40,586 nucleotides of DNA from an uncultured Duncaniella sp. (GCA_910584825.1 CAJUCI010000024.1:1-40586), one strand, 5' to 3'. Counted from the first letter of the stretch, positions 17,254 through 27,179 are shown. Notes: a model not told the origin generated them from the letters alone. A program made the numbers and translations.

Positions 17254-17439
17254 ATGGCACATCCTAAACGCAAGCAATCCAAGACCCGTACCGCCAAGCG
17301 TCGTACTCACGACAAGGCTGTAGTTCCCACCCTGGCACTCTGCCCCAACTGCGGTTCATGGCATCTCTATCACACAGTATGCGGCGAGTGCGGTTACTAC
17401 CGCGGCCGTGTGGTCATCGAGAAGGCTGCAGCAGTCTAA
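17254..17439 (+). CDS. rpmF: 50S ribosomal protein L32
   Basis: A 61-residue L32 with the usual basic N-terminus MAHPKRKQSKTRTAKRRTH and a four-cysteine zinc ribbon, CPNC (30-33) and CGEC (43-46). It is preceded by an AT-rich 20 nt and sits between the DUF177 gene and fabH, the order expected across bacteria. A small stem-loop follows at 17471-17504. Confidence 0.97.
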   Translation: MAHPKRKQSKTRTAKRRTHDKAVVPTLALCPNCGSWHLYHTVCGECGYYRGRVVIEKAAAV

Positions 17440-17470
17440 ATTGCACTCCTCGCACAGCGAGAACTTAAAT

Positions 17471-17504
17471 AGCCTGGTACTCGGCTCAGCCCGGTACTCA
17501 GGCT
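17471..17504 (+). other. Stem-loop in the rpmF-fabH gap
   Basis: AGCCTG and CAGGCT close an outer stem around GGCTCAGCC, followed by AAAATTCTTTT. It could be a weak terminator or a processing site lowering fabH expression relative to rpmF; the T tract is short. Confidence 0.4.
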
Positions 17505-17536
17505 AAAATTCTTTTACACCAGACACATTTTCAACA

Positions 17537-18520
17537 ATGGTAAACGCACGCATATCAGGACTCTCCTCCTACGCACCTGATGACATACTCGACAACCACA
17601 TGCTCTCGCAGATGGTTGACACCAACGACGAATGGATTACCACCCGCGTCGGCATCAAGGAGCGTCGCATACTCAAAGACCCCTCGAAGGGTTCGTCCTA
17701 CATGGGCATCAAGTGTGTGGAACGTCTTCTCGAGTCCACCGGTACAAAACCTGAGGAGGTCGACCTGCTCATCTGCGCTACTTCCAATCCCGACTATCGT
17801 TTCCCCTCCACCGGCTCTATCATAGCCCACGGATGCGGACTCAAGAACGCCTACGCCTATGACATCCAGGCCGCCTGTGCCGGATTTCTCGTAGCACTTC
17901 AGGACGGAGCCGCCTACATCCGCTCAGGCATGCGCAAGAAGGTTATCGTGGTGTCGGCCGAGAAGATGTCATCGATGACCAACTACACCGACCGCGCCAC
18001 ATGCCCCCTCTTCGGCGACGGTGCAGGAGCCATGCTCCTCGAGCCTACCGACGAGAATGTGGGCATCATTGACGGTGTGTTCCATATCGACGGCGACGGC
18101 CTCGAGCACCTGTGGATGCCCGCCGGCGGTTCGGCCAAGCCCGCTTCGCACGAGACTATCGACGCCCAGGAGCACTACGTGATTCAGGACGGCCGCAACG
18201 TCTACAAGAACGCTGTCACCGACATGTATGAGTCGACCCTCGAGGTGATGGAGCGTAACAATCTCACCGTCGACAACATCGACTGGTTCTGCTCACATCA
18301 GGCCAACCTCCGTATCATCGAGGCTGTAGGCTCGCGTCTCGGCATCGCTGATGACAAGGTGCTCGTCAACATCGAGAAGTATGGCAACACATCGGCTGCC
18401 TCGATTCCCCTCTGCCTCGACGAGTATCGTGACCGTCTCAAGAAGGGCGACCGCGTAATCCTCACCGCCTTCGGCGCAGGATTCACCTGGGGCGCGCTCT
18501 ACATCATCTGGGACCTCTGA
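17537..18520 (+). CDS. fabH: 3-oxoacyl-[ACP] synthase III (FabH)
   Basis: A 327-residue ketoacyl-ACP synthase III, which condenses acetyl- or branched acyl-CoA with malonyl-ACP to begin fatty acid synthesis. The catalytic triad is visible: Cys114 in AACAGFLVAL, His254 in SHQANLRII and Asn284 in KYGNTSAASIP; the C-terminal GAGFTWGALYI block is typical. The neighbouring DUF177 and rpmF genes match the fatty acid/ribosome cluster found in many bacteria. ATG at 17537 gives the normal N-terminus. A stem-loop and terminator follow. Confidence 0.95.
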   Translation: MVNARISGLSSYAPDDILDNHMLSQMVDTNDEWITTRVGIKERRILKDPSKGSSYMGIKCVERLLESTGTKPEEVDLLICATSNPDYRFPSTGSIIAHGCGLKNAYAYDIQAACAGFLVALQDGAAYIRSGMRKKVIVVSAEKMSSMTNYTDRATCPLFGDGAGAMLLEPTDENVGIIDGVFHIDGDGLEHLWMPAGGSAKPASHETIDAQEHYVIQDGRNVYKNAVTDMYESTLEVMERNNLTVDNIDWFCSHQANLRIIEAVGSRLGIADDKVLVNIEKYGNTSAASIPLCLDEYRDRLKKGDRVILTAFGAGFTWGALYIIWDL

Positions 18521-18539
18521 TAATAATTGCAATCCATCA

Positions 18540-18606
18540 CCCGTAGTCAGGCGGGCTGACAGCCTCCTGCGGCAGTGCCGAAACCCCTGCGGTCAGGTAC
18601 CGGGTA
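18540..18606 (+). other. GC-rich structured gap between fabH and era
   Basis: The segment opens with ACCCG and closes with CGGGT, includes a small hairpin (GTCAG, loop GCGGG, CTGAC) and two direct CCTGCGG words. It contrasts with the AT-rich sequence around it. No ORF and no known RNA family is recognised. Confidence 0.35.
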
Positions 18607-18617
18607 AAAAAGTTATG

Positions 18618-18653
18618 AAAATAGCATCTTTTCAGGTGCTATTTTTGTTTTTA
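18618..18653 (+). terminator. Rho-independent terminator after fabH
   Basis: AAAATAGCA (18618-18626) pairs with TGCTATTTT (18637-18645) and the run continues TTGTTTTT. It should end the DUF177-rpmF-fabH transcript just before era. Confidence 0.7.
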
Positions 18654-18684
18654 CATTATAATCATCAATTCTACAAGATACAAT

Positions 18685-19569
18685 ATGGAACATAAAGCCG
18701 GATTTGTAAATATCGTGGGCAATCCTAACGTGGGCAAGTCCACCCTCATGAACCTGCTCGTGGGGGAGAGGATAAGCATCATCACGTCCAAGGCCCAGAC
18801 CACGCGCCACCGCATCATGGGCATCGTCAATACGCCCGACTATCAGATAGTGTTCTCCGACACCCCGGGTGTGCTCGCGCCGAAATATAAGCTGCAGGAG
18901 AGTATGCTCAATTTCAGCGAGGGCGCGCTTGTCGACGCCGATGTGCTCGTGTATGTCACCGACGTGGTGGAGGACCCCTCCAAGAACGCCGATTTCCTTG
19001 CCAAGGTGGCCAAGGAGAGCATCCCGGTGCTTCTCGTAATCAACAAGATTGACCTCGTGAAGGAGCAGTCGCAGCTCGAGGAGCTGACGCAGAAGTGGCA
19101 AACCATCCTCCCCAAGGCCGAGATTTTCCCCGTGTCGGCCAAGGAGAATTTCAACGTGGCCAACCTAATGCAGCGCATCGTCGAGCTGCTGCCCGTGTCG
19201 CCCCCATTCTTCGGCAAGGACGCGCTGACCGACAAGCCGGCCCGATTCTTCGTCACCGAGATTATCCGCGAGAAGATACTTCTGCTCTACGACAAGGAGA
19301 TTCCCTACTCGGTGGAGGTTATCGTGGAGAAGTTTGAGGAGAAGGAAAACTCCATACACATCATGGCCGTGATATACGTCGAGCGCGAATCGCAGAAGGG
19401 CATCATCATCGGCCACAAAGGCTCAATGATTAAGAAGGTGGGCATCGAGGCCCGTAAGGACATCGAGAAGTTCTTCGGCAAGAGCGTCTACCTCGAGATG
19501 TTCGTCAAGGTGGAGCCTAACTGGCGTAACCGCGAGAACAAGCTGAAATCGTTCGGCTATCTCGAATAA
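18685..19569 (+). CDS. era: GTPase Era
   Basis: A 294-residue GTPase that binds 16S rRNA near its 3' end during 30S subunit maturation. G motifs: GNPNVGKST (12-20), DTPG (59-62) and NKID (120-123). The C-terminal KH domain (about 200-280) has GIIIGHKGSMIKKVG. The usual next gene in Bacteroidetes, der, is absent; instead a long palindrome and the convergent secDF follow. It lies downstream of fabH across a terminator, so it may have its own start of transcription, though no clear promoter is seen. Confidence 0.96.
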   Translation: MEHKAGFVNIVGNPNVGKSTLMNLLVGERISIITSKAQTTRHRIMGIVNTPDYQIVFSDTPGVLAPKYKLQESMLNFSEGALVDADVLVYVTDVVEDPSKNADFLAKVAKESIPVLLVINKIDLVKEQSQLEELTQKWQTILPKAEIFPVSAKENFNVANLMQRIVELLPVSPPFFGKDALTDKPARFFVTEIIREKILLLYDKEIPYSVEVIVEKFEEKENSIHIMAVIYVERESQKGIIIGHKGSMIKKVGIEARKDIEKFFGKSVYLEMFVKVEPNWRNRENKLKSFGYLE

Positions 19570-19591
19570 GCATTGACTGTCCCACAGCTAT

Positions 19592-19736
19592 CGAAATTCA
19601 AGGAGGGGACAAAAGGACATAAGCGACAAAAGTGACATAAGGAATATATTTCCCTGAGTAATATAAGGGATTTATAATATTAAAAACCTATGTCTCTTTT
19701 GTCGCTTATGTCCTTTTGTCCCCTTCTTGAATTTCG
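19592..19736. repeat. Near-perfect 48-bp inverted repeat (copy B of a 9-nt-unit palindrome family)
   Basis: Arms 19592-19639 and 19689-19736 are reverse complements at 46 of 48 positions; the loop is about 49 nt and AT-rich. Each arm starts with CGAAATTCAAG and then repeats a nine-base unit: GGGACAAAA, GGACATAAG, CGACAAAAG, TGACATAAG. Copy A at 10180-10300 shares the outer CTTCTTGAAT end and the units. Confidence 0.85.
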
Positions 19737-19775
19737 GCGTACATGTTTTGGGGAGTGAGGCTTTCCTATAAAACA

Positions 19776-19814
19776 CAACCGCCCGCCATTCAGCGATTGA
19801 ATGGCGGGCGGTTG
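19776..19814. terminator. Bidirectional terminator between era and secDF
   Basis: A perfect 17-bp stem, CAACCGCCCGCCATTCA and its complement around GCGAT. On the - strand it is followed by TGTTTTA, on the + strand by ATTTATT. It stands between the two convergent genes, closest to the secDF stop. Confidence 0.8.
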
Positions 19815-19844
19815 ATTTATTGCGGGATTATATCCTTAGCTGAT

Positions 19845-22736
19845 TTATGCAGCCTTCTTGCCGGCGTTGCGGCGGGCATCGGTGAGGTAGGCCACGGGAG
19901 CTGCCACGAAGATGGTGGCGAGGGTGCCTATGATTACACCGAATATCATCGCGAACACGAACGAGCGGATGGCGTCGCCTCCGAGGATGAAGATGCACAG
20001 GAGCACGAGGAGTGTCGAGCACGAGGTCATCACTGTACGTCCGAGGGTCGAGTTGATTGACGAGTTGATGGTGTCGAAGAAGTTCTGCTTGGGATAGAGG
20101 CCAACGTTCTCACGCACGCGGTCAAATACTACCACGGTATCGTTAATCTGATAACCGATTACGGTAAGGATGGCGGCGATGAACGACTGGTCAATCTCCA
20201 TTGCGAAGGGGAACACGCCCCAGAACAGCGAGTAGAAGCCGATGATGGTGAAGGCTGTGAAGGCCACGGCTGCAAGTGCGCCTACCGAGAATGCCACGTT
20301 GCGGAAACGGAGCAGGATGTAGAAGAACATTGCGATGAGCGCGAGGATTACGGCGATGTAGGCGTCGGTGCGCATGTCGTTGGCCACGGTCGGGCCTACC
20401 TTCTGCGACGACATGATGCCGATATTCTCGTTGGTGGTGGAGAAGTCCTCCATGCTCATGCCGTTGAGCTCGTCCTGAAGACCGTTGTAGAGAATCTGGG
20501 TGATTTCCTGGTCAACGCCCTCCTCGTCGGAGTCAATCTTGTAGTTGGTGGAGATACGCACCTTGGTGTCGTCGTCGATGGTGATTACGCTGAGCTGTGC
20601 GCCGTCGAAGAGCGGGGTCAGCTTGGCGTCAAGCTCGTGGGTCTTGACGGGATGGTCAAACTGCACAACGTAGTTGCGGCCACCCGAGAAGTCGATGCCC
20701 TGGTTGAGGCCGCGGACAAAGAGGCTGATGACGATGACTGCCACGAAGATGCCTACGACGGTGAAGCTGACCTTGCGGCCGCCGAGGAAGTTGTACTTCG
20801 AGTTGGTGAACATCTTGTTGCTCAGAGGGGTCGAGAAGGTGAGGTTCTCGAAGGCCTTGCTCTTGGCACCGAGGATGTAGATGAGACGGGTCAGATATAC
20901 GGCGGTGAAGAACGAGCAGATGATACCGATGATGAGGGTGGTGGCGAAGCCCTTGATGGGGCCTGTACCGAAGAGCAGGAGGATTACACCTGTAATAATA
21001 GAGGTGAGGTTGGAGTCGAAGATGGCCGAGAAGGCGTTGGCATAACCGTCGGCGATGGCGGTGCGGATGTTCTTGCCGGCGCGAAGCTCCTCCTTGGCGC
21101 GCTCATAGATAAGCACGTTGGCGTCCACTGCCATACCGAGCGCGAGCACGATACCGGCGATACCCGAGAGGGTGAGCACGGCCTGGAACGAGGCGAGGAT
21201 GCCGAAGGTGAAGAAGATGTTGAATATCAACGCCACGTTGGCGATGAGGCCGGGGATGAGGCCGTAGAACATGCACATGAACACCATGAGGAGCACAAGC
21301 GCGATGACAAACGACCAGAGACCGTCGTGGATGGCCTGCTCGCCGAGCGACGGGCCGATTACGGTGTCAGAGATGATGTCGACCTTGGCTGCCATCTTGC
21401 CCGACTTGAGCACGTTGGCAAGGTCCTTTGCCTCGTCGGTGGTGAAGTCGCCGGTAATCTGCGAGCTTCCGCCCTCGATGACGCTGTTGACGCGGGGAGC
21501 TGAATATACATGGTCGTCAAGCACGATGGCCACCTGCTTGCCGATGTTGGCGGCGGTGAGGCGTGCCCACTGGCGTCCGGCCTCGGGCTTCATGTTCATC
21601 GACACGTAGTTGCCGCCCTGCATTGCGTCATAGTCCGAACGGGCCGAGGTGATGACGTCGCCTGCGAGTGCGGGCTTGCCGTTGGTGGTCTTGAGGGCCA
21701 CGAGCTGATAGATTGAGATGTTGCGCTTGCCGCGTACCGAGTCGTCAATCTGCACGATTTCGGGCTTGAACTCCCATGCGAGCTTGAGGTTGTTGGGGAG
21801 GATGCGTTTGGCGGCGGGCGATGCGAGGAGCATGTCGATGGTGTCGCGTGCGGTCTCGGATGCCACGCCTACGCCGATGAGGCTGTTGTTGCTGCCCATC
21901 TGCAGGAAGTAGTCGAAGAGGCCCTTGCCGTTGCCGGTTGAGTCGGCGCGGAGGGTGTTGTCGAGCTGCTGGAGGGCTGCTGAGATTTCGTTGGCGGGGG
22001 TTGTCTCGTAGAACTCGAGGTTTGCGCTCGACTTCAGAAGCTCGCGCACACGGTCATGCTCCTTAACGCCGGGGAGCTCGAGGAGTATCTGGCCGTCCTT
22101 TTCAAGTTCCTGAATGTTGGGGGCAACGACGCCAAACTGGTCGATACGGGTGCGGAGCACGTTGGTCGAGCTGCTCACGCGGTCCTTGACCTCCTGCTTG
22201 AGCGAGCTCTTGGCTGCGTCAAAGCTCTCGCCGCGCTTTACCTGGTCCTTGAAGACTACCGAGAGGTCGCCCTGGGGGTCGAGCTTGCGGTACTCGTTGC
22301 AGAATATGTCGATATAGTCGGCACTCTTGTTCACGCGGGCCACCGAGTCGGCGTTGGCCATGGCGCGGTTGAAGTAGGGGTTGCCGTCGGCATTAGCCAT
22401 CGAGCGGAGGATGTCGGGAACGGAAACCTGGAGAGTTACGTTCATACCACCCTTGAGGTCGAGACCGAGCCCTACGGCGAGTTTCTGTACTTCGTTGAAA
22501 GTGTAGCCGAGATAAACCTTTTCGTTAGCGATGTTCTTGATGTACTCGCTATAGGCTTTACGTTTAGTTTCCGGAGAGTTGTTGTCCTTGGCGGCCTCGG
22601 TGGCTGCATACTCCTCGGCCTTGCCTTCCCAATGGTTGGTCACCACGGTGAAAGAAAGGTAGAAGAGGCAGATGAGCACCATGAAGATGGCTATCACACC
22701 GGCAACAATACTTCCCAAAGATCCTTTGCTTTGCAT
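19845..22736 (-). CDS. secDF: Protein translocase subunit SecDF (fused)
   Basis: A 963-residue fusion of SecD and SecF, which uses the proton gradient to pull secreted proteins out of the SecYEG channel. The SecD half has the first transmembrane helix (about 8-30), VGLGLDLKGGMNVTLQV (about 87-103), the P1 periplasmic domain with ELPGVKEHDRVRELLKSSANLEF, and the membrane block beginning near 470 with LALGMAVDANVLIYERAKEEL. The SecF half starts near 640 with KYNFLGGRKVSF and GIDFSGGRNYVVQF and ends in DTVVVFDRVREN and a last set of helices. Fusion is the norm in Bacteroidetes. A -7 element lies upstream at 22828-22835. Confidence 0.96.
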   Translation of the reverse strand: MQSKGSLGSIVAGVIAIFMVLICLFYLSFTVVTNHWEGKAEEYAATEAAKDNNSPETKRKAYSEYIKNIANEKVYLGYTFNEVQKLAVGLGLDLKGGMNVTLQVSVPDILRSMANADGNPYFNRAMANADSVARVNKSADYIDIFCNEYRKLDPQGDLSVVFKDQVKRGESFDAAKSSLKQEVKDRVSSSTNVLRTRIDQFGVVAPNIQELEKDGQILLELPGVKEHDRVRELLKSSANLEFYETTPANEISAALQQLDNTLRADSTGNGKGLFDYFLQMGSNNSLIGVGVASETARDTIDMLLASPAAKRILPNNLKLAWEFKPEIVQIDDSVRGKRNISIYQLVALKTTNGKPALAGDVITSARSDYDAMQGGNYVSMNMKPEAGRQWARLTAANIGKQVAIVLDDHVYSAPRVNSVIEGGSSQITGDFTTDEAKDLANVLKSGKMAAKVDIISDTVIGPSLGEQAIHDGLWSFVIALVLLMVFMCMFYGLIPGLIANVALIFNIFFTFGILASFQAVLTLSGIAGIVLALGMAVDANVLIYERAKEELRAGKNIRTAIADGYANAFSAIFDSNLTSIITGVILLLFGTGPIKGFATTLIIGIICSFFTAVYLTRLIYILGAKSKAFENLTFSTPLSNKMFTNSKYNFLGGRKVSFTVVGIFVAVIVISLFVRGLNQGIDFSGGRNYVVQFDHPVKTHELDAKLTPLFDGAQLSVITIDDDTKVRISTNYKIDSDEEGVDQEITQILYNGLQDELNGMSMEDFSTTNENIGIMSSQKVGPTVANDMRTDAYIAVILALIAMFFYILLRFRNVAFSVGALAAVAFTAFTIIGFYSLFWGVFPFAMEIDQSFIAAILTVIGYQINDTVVVFDRVRENVGLYPKQNFFDTINSSINSTLGRTVMTSCSTLLVLLCIFILGGDAIRSFVFAMIFGVIIGTLATIFVAAPVAYLTDARRNAGKKAA

Positions 22737-22827
22737 TGTGTTAAAGTAGTGTATTAAAGTGATTTAAGTGTTTAAAATTGCAAGTTTGTGCGGACAGGAC
22801 ACACTATGCCCTGCCCATTGTGAGGTG

Positions 22828-22835
22828 CAAATATA
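22828..22835 (-). promoter_or_regulatory. Probable -7 element of the secDF promoter
   Basis: On the - strand TATATTTG fits TAnnTTTG about 92 nt before the secDF start. No good TTTG lies at the -33 distance, so only half the promoter is supported. The 210-nt gap to ribE otherwise shows no gene. Confidence 0.45.
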
Positions 22836-22946
22836 CGAATTTTCCTGCAATTATACCCCTGTGAGGCATAATTTTTTAACTCGCGGCATGTTGCAGAATT
22901 GGCATACGGGGTCTTCCGCCGGTAATTCGCTCTCCTGCGCGAGGGG

Positions 22947-23549
22947 TCAGAGCGACGCCAGACGGGCCAGGTATTTGCCTATGATGTCAAACTCGAGGTT
23001 GACCCTCGTGCCCTTCTCGATGGCCTTGAAGTTGGTGTGCTCGAGGGTGTAGGGGATGATGGCTACGCGAAACGATGTGGGGGTGGAGTCGCACACGGTG
23101 AGGCTGACGCCGTTGACCGTCACCGAGCCTTTCTCGACGGTCATGTAGCCCTGTCGGGCCATCTCGCGGGGCACTTCGTAGACAAAGCGGAAGTATTTGC
23201 TGCCCTCTACCTCCTCTACGTCGTCACACACGGCGGTGGTGTCCACGTGGCCCTGCACGATGTGGCCGTCGAGGCGTCCGTTCATGAGCATCGAGCGTTC
23301 GAGGTTCACCTCGTCGCCAGGCTTGAGCAGACCGAGGTTGCTGCGGTCGAGGGTCTCGCGTATGGCTGTGACGGTGTATGTGCCGTCGCCGGGGAGGTCT
23401 ACTACTGTGAGGCACACGCCGTTATGAGCTACGCTCTGGTCAATACGCAGTTCGTTGGCAAACGTGCATGCCACCTTGAGGTCAATGTTGCCGTCGTGGC
23501 TGACTACGTCGACCACGCGGGCTGCTTCTTCAACTATTCCTGAAAACAC
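22947..23549 (-). CDS. ribE: Riboflavin synthase, alpha chain
   Basis: A 200-residue riboflavin synthase built of two similar lumazine-binding barrels: FSGIVEEAARVVDV at the start of the first, and the second around residues 95-190 with GHIVQGHVDTTAVC and VNGVSLTVCD. It dismutates two 6,7-dimethyl-8-ribityllumazine to riboflavin. I set the start at GTG 23549, which yields the family-typical N-terminus; the frame stays open 11 codons further to 23582 but those residues are not conserved and run into repeat DNA. The other riboflavin genes are not in the window. Confidence 0.92.
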   Translation of the reverse strand: MFSGIVEEAARVVDVVSHDGNIDLKVACTFANELRIDQSVAHNGVCLTVVDLPGDGTYTVTAIRETLDRSNLGLLKPGDEVNLERSMLMNGRLDGHIVQGHVDTTAVCDDVEEVEGSKYFRFVYEVPREMARQGYMTVEKGSVTVNGVSLTVCDSTPTSFRVAIIPYTLEHTNFKAIEKGTRVNLEFDIIGKYLARLASL

Positions 23550-23601
23550 TTTAGGTTCAATTAGTAATTCTTGGCAAGCCAAGCGGCAAGCCGGTTAAGC
23601 A

Positions 23602-23655
23602 ATTAGTAATTAGTAATTTTTGCAAGTCAAGCGGCTAAAGCCGTCGCTCCTACCG
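23602..23655. repeat. Dispersed intergenic repeat, copy 1 (AT module plus CGGCTAAAGCCG module)
   Basis: ATTAGTAATTAGTAATTTTT is followed by TCAAGCGGCTAAAGCCG and CTCCTACCG. The 24 bases 23632-23655 are identical to 24432-24455, and the ATTAGTAAT words recur at 27181-27330. It lies in the divergent gap between ribE and the adenosyltransferase gene. Confidence 0.7.
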
Positions 23656-23720
23656 CTGTTACGAAACATTCTCGCTTCGGTCATTTTTCGACTTATGTGC
23701 AAAATTACGAAAAAATGACG

Positions 23721-23728
23721 TACATTTG
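23721..23728 (+). promoter_or_regulatory. -7 element of the adenosyltransferase gene
   Basis: TACATTTG fits the consensus and ends only 6 nt before the ATG at 23735. A weak TGTG at 23696 could be the -33 element. If correct, the mRNA leader is only a few bases. Confidence 0.55.
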
Positions 23729-23734
23729 CAATAT

Positions 23735-24322
23735 ATGAAGAAAAGTATGCTTTACACACGCACGGGCGACCGCGGTACCACCGCTCTGGTGGGCGGGACG
23801 CGTGTGGCCAAAAATTCGCCCCGGGTGAGTGCCTACGGCTCGGTCGACGAGCTTAACGCCCATATAGGCCTGCTCCATGCCCATGTCGGCGGTGTGGAGG
23901 GGGCCGGGGAGGATGCCGTCCTGCTCCTGCGGGTCAACAGTCTGATGTTCAACCTCGGGGCCTATCTCGCCACCCCCTCGCCGATGCTCGGCCCTGACGA
24001 GCCTGTGCCCTCCGACCTCAAAGGCCCGACGGTCGAGGAGGCTGACCTTGAGGCTCTCGAGCACGCCATTGACCGACTCGACGGCTCGGTGCCTCCGCAG
24101 AAGACGTTCATACTGCCCGGTGGCACGATTGCCGCAAGCGTGGCCCACGTGACTCGCACCGTATGTCGCCGCGCCGAGCGCGATGTTCTATCCCTCGCCG
24201 ACACGGGCGCATACGTCCACCCGATGGTTACGCGTTATCTCAACCGTCTGAGCGACTACCTCTTTATCCTCGCCCGCAGCCTCAACCACCTCGCAGGTGT
24301 GTCGGACATCCCCTGGCCGTAA
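23735..24322 (+). CDS. Cob(I)yrinic acid a,c-diamide adenosyltransferase (PduO type)
   Basis: A 195-residue ATP:cob(I)alamin adenosyltransferase of the PduO family, making adenosylcobalamin. It has the N-terminal TRTGDRGTTALVGGTRV loop that binds ATP, the SVDELNAHIGL helix, FILPGGTIAASVAHVTRTVCRRAER with the conserved arginines, and a C-terminal YLNRLSDYLFILAR. I use ATG 23735; a TTG three codons upstream belongs to the promoter. It is the only + strand gene in this stretch, between ribE and the suf genes. Confidence 0.92.
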   Translation: MKKSMLYTRTGDRGTTALVGGTRVAKNSPRVSAYGSVDELNAHIGLLHAHVGGVEGAGEDAVLLLRVNSLMFNLGAYLATPSPMLGPDEPVPSDLKGPTVEEADLEALEHAIDRLDGSVPPQKTFILPGGTIAASVAHVTRTVCRRAERDVLSLADTGAYVHPMVTRYLNRLSDYLFILARSLNHLAGVSDIPWP

Positions 24323-24341
24323 CCCACCCTCGAGCACAAGT

Positions 24342-24489
24342 GAGACAGGAGCACCATCTCGATAGACGGGAGCACGGGAGAACTGGGGGAGACAGGAGCA
24401 CAAAAGCACCATCTCGATAGACGGGAGCACACGGCTAAAGCCGTCGCTCCTACCGTATGTCGCTGCTTCGTTCTCCCGTGCTTCCGTCT
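24342..24489. repeat. Direct and inverted repeats between the adenosyltransferase gene and sufS
   Basis: A 26-nt direct repeat (24350-24375 and 24405-24430, core ATCTCGATAGACGGGAGCAC) has a shared GAGACAGGAGCAC lead (24342 and 24389). The first copy, 24364-24382, is also inverted at 24471-24489 with one mismatch in 19. Between them sits copy 2 of the CGGCTAAAGCCGTCGCTCC module (24432-24455). No ORF is credible in this convergent 188-nt gap. Confidence 0.8.
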
Positions 24490-24510
24490 TTTGGAGGTGT
24501 GTGCTCCTTG

Positions 24511-25731
<1,221 letters not shown>

Positions 25732-25734
25732 GGG

Positions 25735-25836
25735 ATTAAAATGGAAAATTAAAAATTTAAAATTAAAAATTCAAGCGGTAAAGCCGACAAAATGGGGAAA
25801 GGGAAATTTTAAATTTTCCATTTTCCATTTTAAATT
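25735..25836. repeat. AT-rich inverted repeat in the sufD-sufS gap
   Basis: The left arm (from 25735, ATTAAAATGGAAAATT..) is mirrored by the right arm (about 25804-25836, ..TTTTCCATTTTAAAT). In the loop is TCAAGCGGTAAAGCCG, copy 3 of the CGGCTAAAGCCG module, one base shorter. The repeat reaches to the sufD stop codon. Confidence 0.75.
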
Positions 25837-27173
25837 TATTTCCTGCATGTTTCGCAGTTGCCGAGCGCGCCTGAGAAGCGGCGGTCTACGAGATGGAGCA
25901 GACGTTCGCGCAGTCCGGGGATACGCACGGTGTCGATGACGTCGACCATGAATGCCTGCATGAGCATGCGGCGCGCCTCGGCCTCGGGGATGCCGCGCGA
26001 ACGCATGTAGAAGAGCGCGTCCTCGTCGAGCTGGCCGGTGGTGGCTCCGTGGCTGCACTTGACCTCGTCGTTGTTGATGATGAGCTGGGGCTTGCAGTGC
26101 ATGCGGGCGCGGTCGCTGGCCAGGATGTTGCGGTTGCTCTGATAGGCTTCGGTGAAGGGGGCGTCGGGCGACACGGTGATGCTCCCCTCAAATGCTCCGC
26201 TTGACTCGCCGTCGAGGACGTATTTGAACAGCTGGTTGCTGTGGCAACGCGGCGAACGGTGACGGACGGCGGTGTTGTTGTCGATGTGCATGCTGTCGCT
26301 GCCGATGGCCATGCCGCTGAGGCGGCACTCGCAGTGTTCGCCCTCGAGTTCGATGTCGAAGTCGTTGCGGGTGGTGCCGCAGGTGAGGGTGGTGGTGTTG
26401 ACGGTGACGTCGCTCCCCTCGGCCTGGCGCACGAACATGCGCGAGTAGCGGGCGGTGGCGGGGGATGACTCCTCGATTGAGCATATCTCCACGCGGGCGT
26501 TGCGCCCTACGCTCATCTCGATAATCTGCGAGGCGAGGTAGTGCTGCGCGCGGTCCTGGGTGTGGTCGCACACGAGCAGCGTAAGCTCGGCGTCGTCCTC
26601 GACCACCACGAGCATGCGGCGGAATGCCGCGAGCGGGGCGGGGGAGGAGAATATGTTGACGAGCTGGAGGGCCTTGTCGGGGTGCACGCCACGGGGCACG
26701 TAGATGAATACGCCGTCCTGGGCGAGCATGGTGTTGAGCGACACCGATGCCTCGCCGAGCGGGGCTATGGTGCCGTAATGGCGGCTGACGATTTCGGGCA
26801 TCTCGCGCGAGGCGCGGGCAAGCGACATGAAGCGGACTCCGGCGGGCAGACGGTCGTCGAGCGCGGTGGAGGGGATGAACTTGTCATTGACCACAGTGGC
26901 CTGGAGGGTGGAGAGGTTGGGCACGTCGCAGCGGAATGTCGCGGCCACGTCGACGGGGATGCCTATGCGGTTGACGTTCACGCCATAGTCGGGCGCGAAC
27001 ATCTCTTCGATGGATGTCTTTTCAAACCCCTCGGTGCGCTTGGTGGGTAGCGAGCCGTCTTCAAGCCCTCGGCGCGCGGCGTCGCGCAGGGCGTTCATCG
27101 GTTCGCCGGCCGAGGCGCAGACTGCCTCGCGCATGCTGTCATAGAGGTCGGTATATTGCTTTAGGGCACTCAT
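25836..27173 (-). CDS. sufD: Fe-S cluster assembly protein SufD
   Basis: A 445-residue SufD, partner of SufB and SufC in the scaffold that builds Fe-S clusters. The N-terminal part is helical (MSALKQYTDLYDSM, with TKRTEGFEKTSIEEMF near 40-55), and the long beta-helix carries GVFIYVPRGV, DLTLLVCDHTQ-like and SDSMHIDNNTAVRHRSPRCH (His/Asp-rich) blocks; the C-terminus has the SHGATTGQLDEDALFYMRSR motif. That last region is common to SufB and SufD; absence of SufB-type cysteine arrangement and the length favour SufD. It is transcribed after sufC with a 160-nt repeat gap. Confidence 0.93.
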   Translation of the reverse strand: MSALKQYTDLYDSMREAVCASAGEPMNALRDAARRGLEDGSLPTKRTEGFEKTSIEEMFAPDYGVNVNRIGIPVDVAATFRCDVPNLSTLQATVVNDKFIPSTALDDRLPAGVRFMSLARASREMPEIVSRHYGTIAPLGEASVSLNTMLAQDGVFIYVPRGVHPDKALQLVNIFSSPAPLAAFRRMLVVVEDDAELTLLVCDHTQDRAQHYLASQIIEMSVGRNARVEICSIEESSPATARYSRMFVRQAEGSDVTVNTTTLTCGTTRNDFDIELEGEHCECRLSGMAIGSDSMHIDNNTAVRHRSPRCHSNQLFKYVLDGESSGAFEGSITVSPDAPFTEAYQSNRNILASDRARMHCKPQLIINNDEVKCSHGATTGQLDEDALFYMRSRGIPEAEARRMLMQAFMVDVIDTVRIPGLRERLLHLVDRRFSGALGNCETCRK

Positions 27174-27179
27174 TTTGTC

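Noticed and set aside
20637..21503. A 288-codon + strand frame within secDF
   Set aside because: Antisense shadow rich in Glu/Asp/His; secDF motifs are continuous on the other strand.
24342..24430. CRISPR-like direct repeats
   Set aside because: Only two copies, 26 nt, with unequal spacing and an inverted third part; no cas genes are near.
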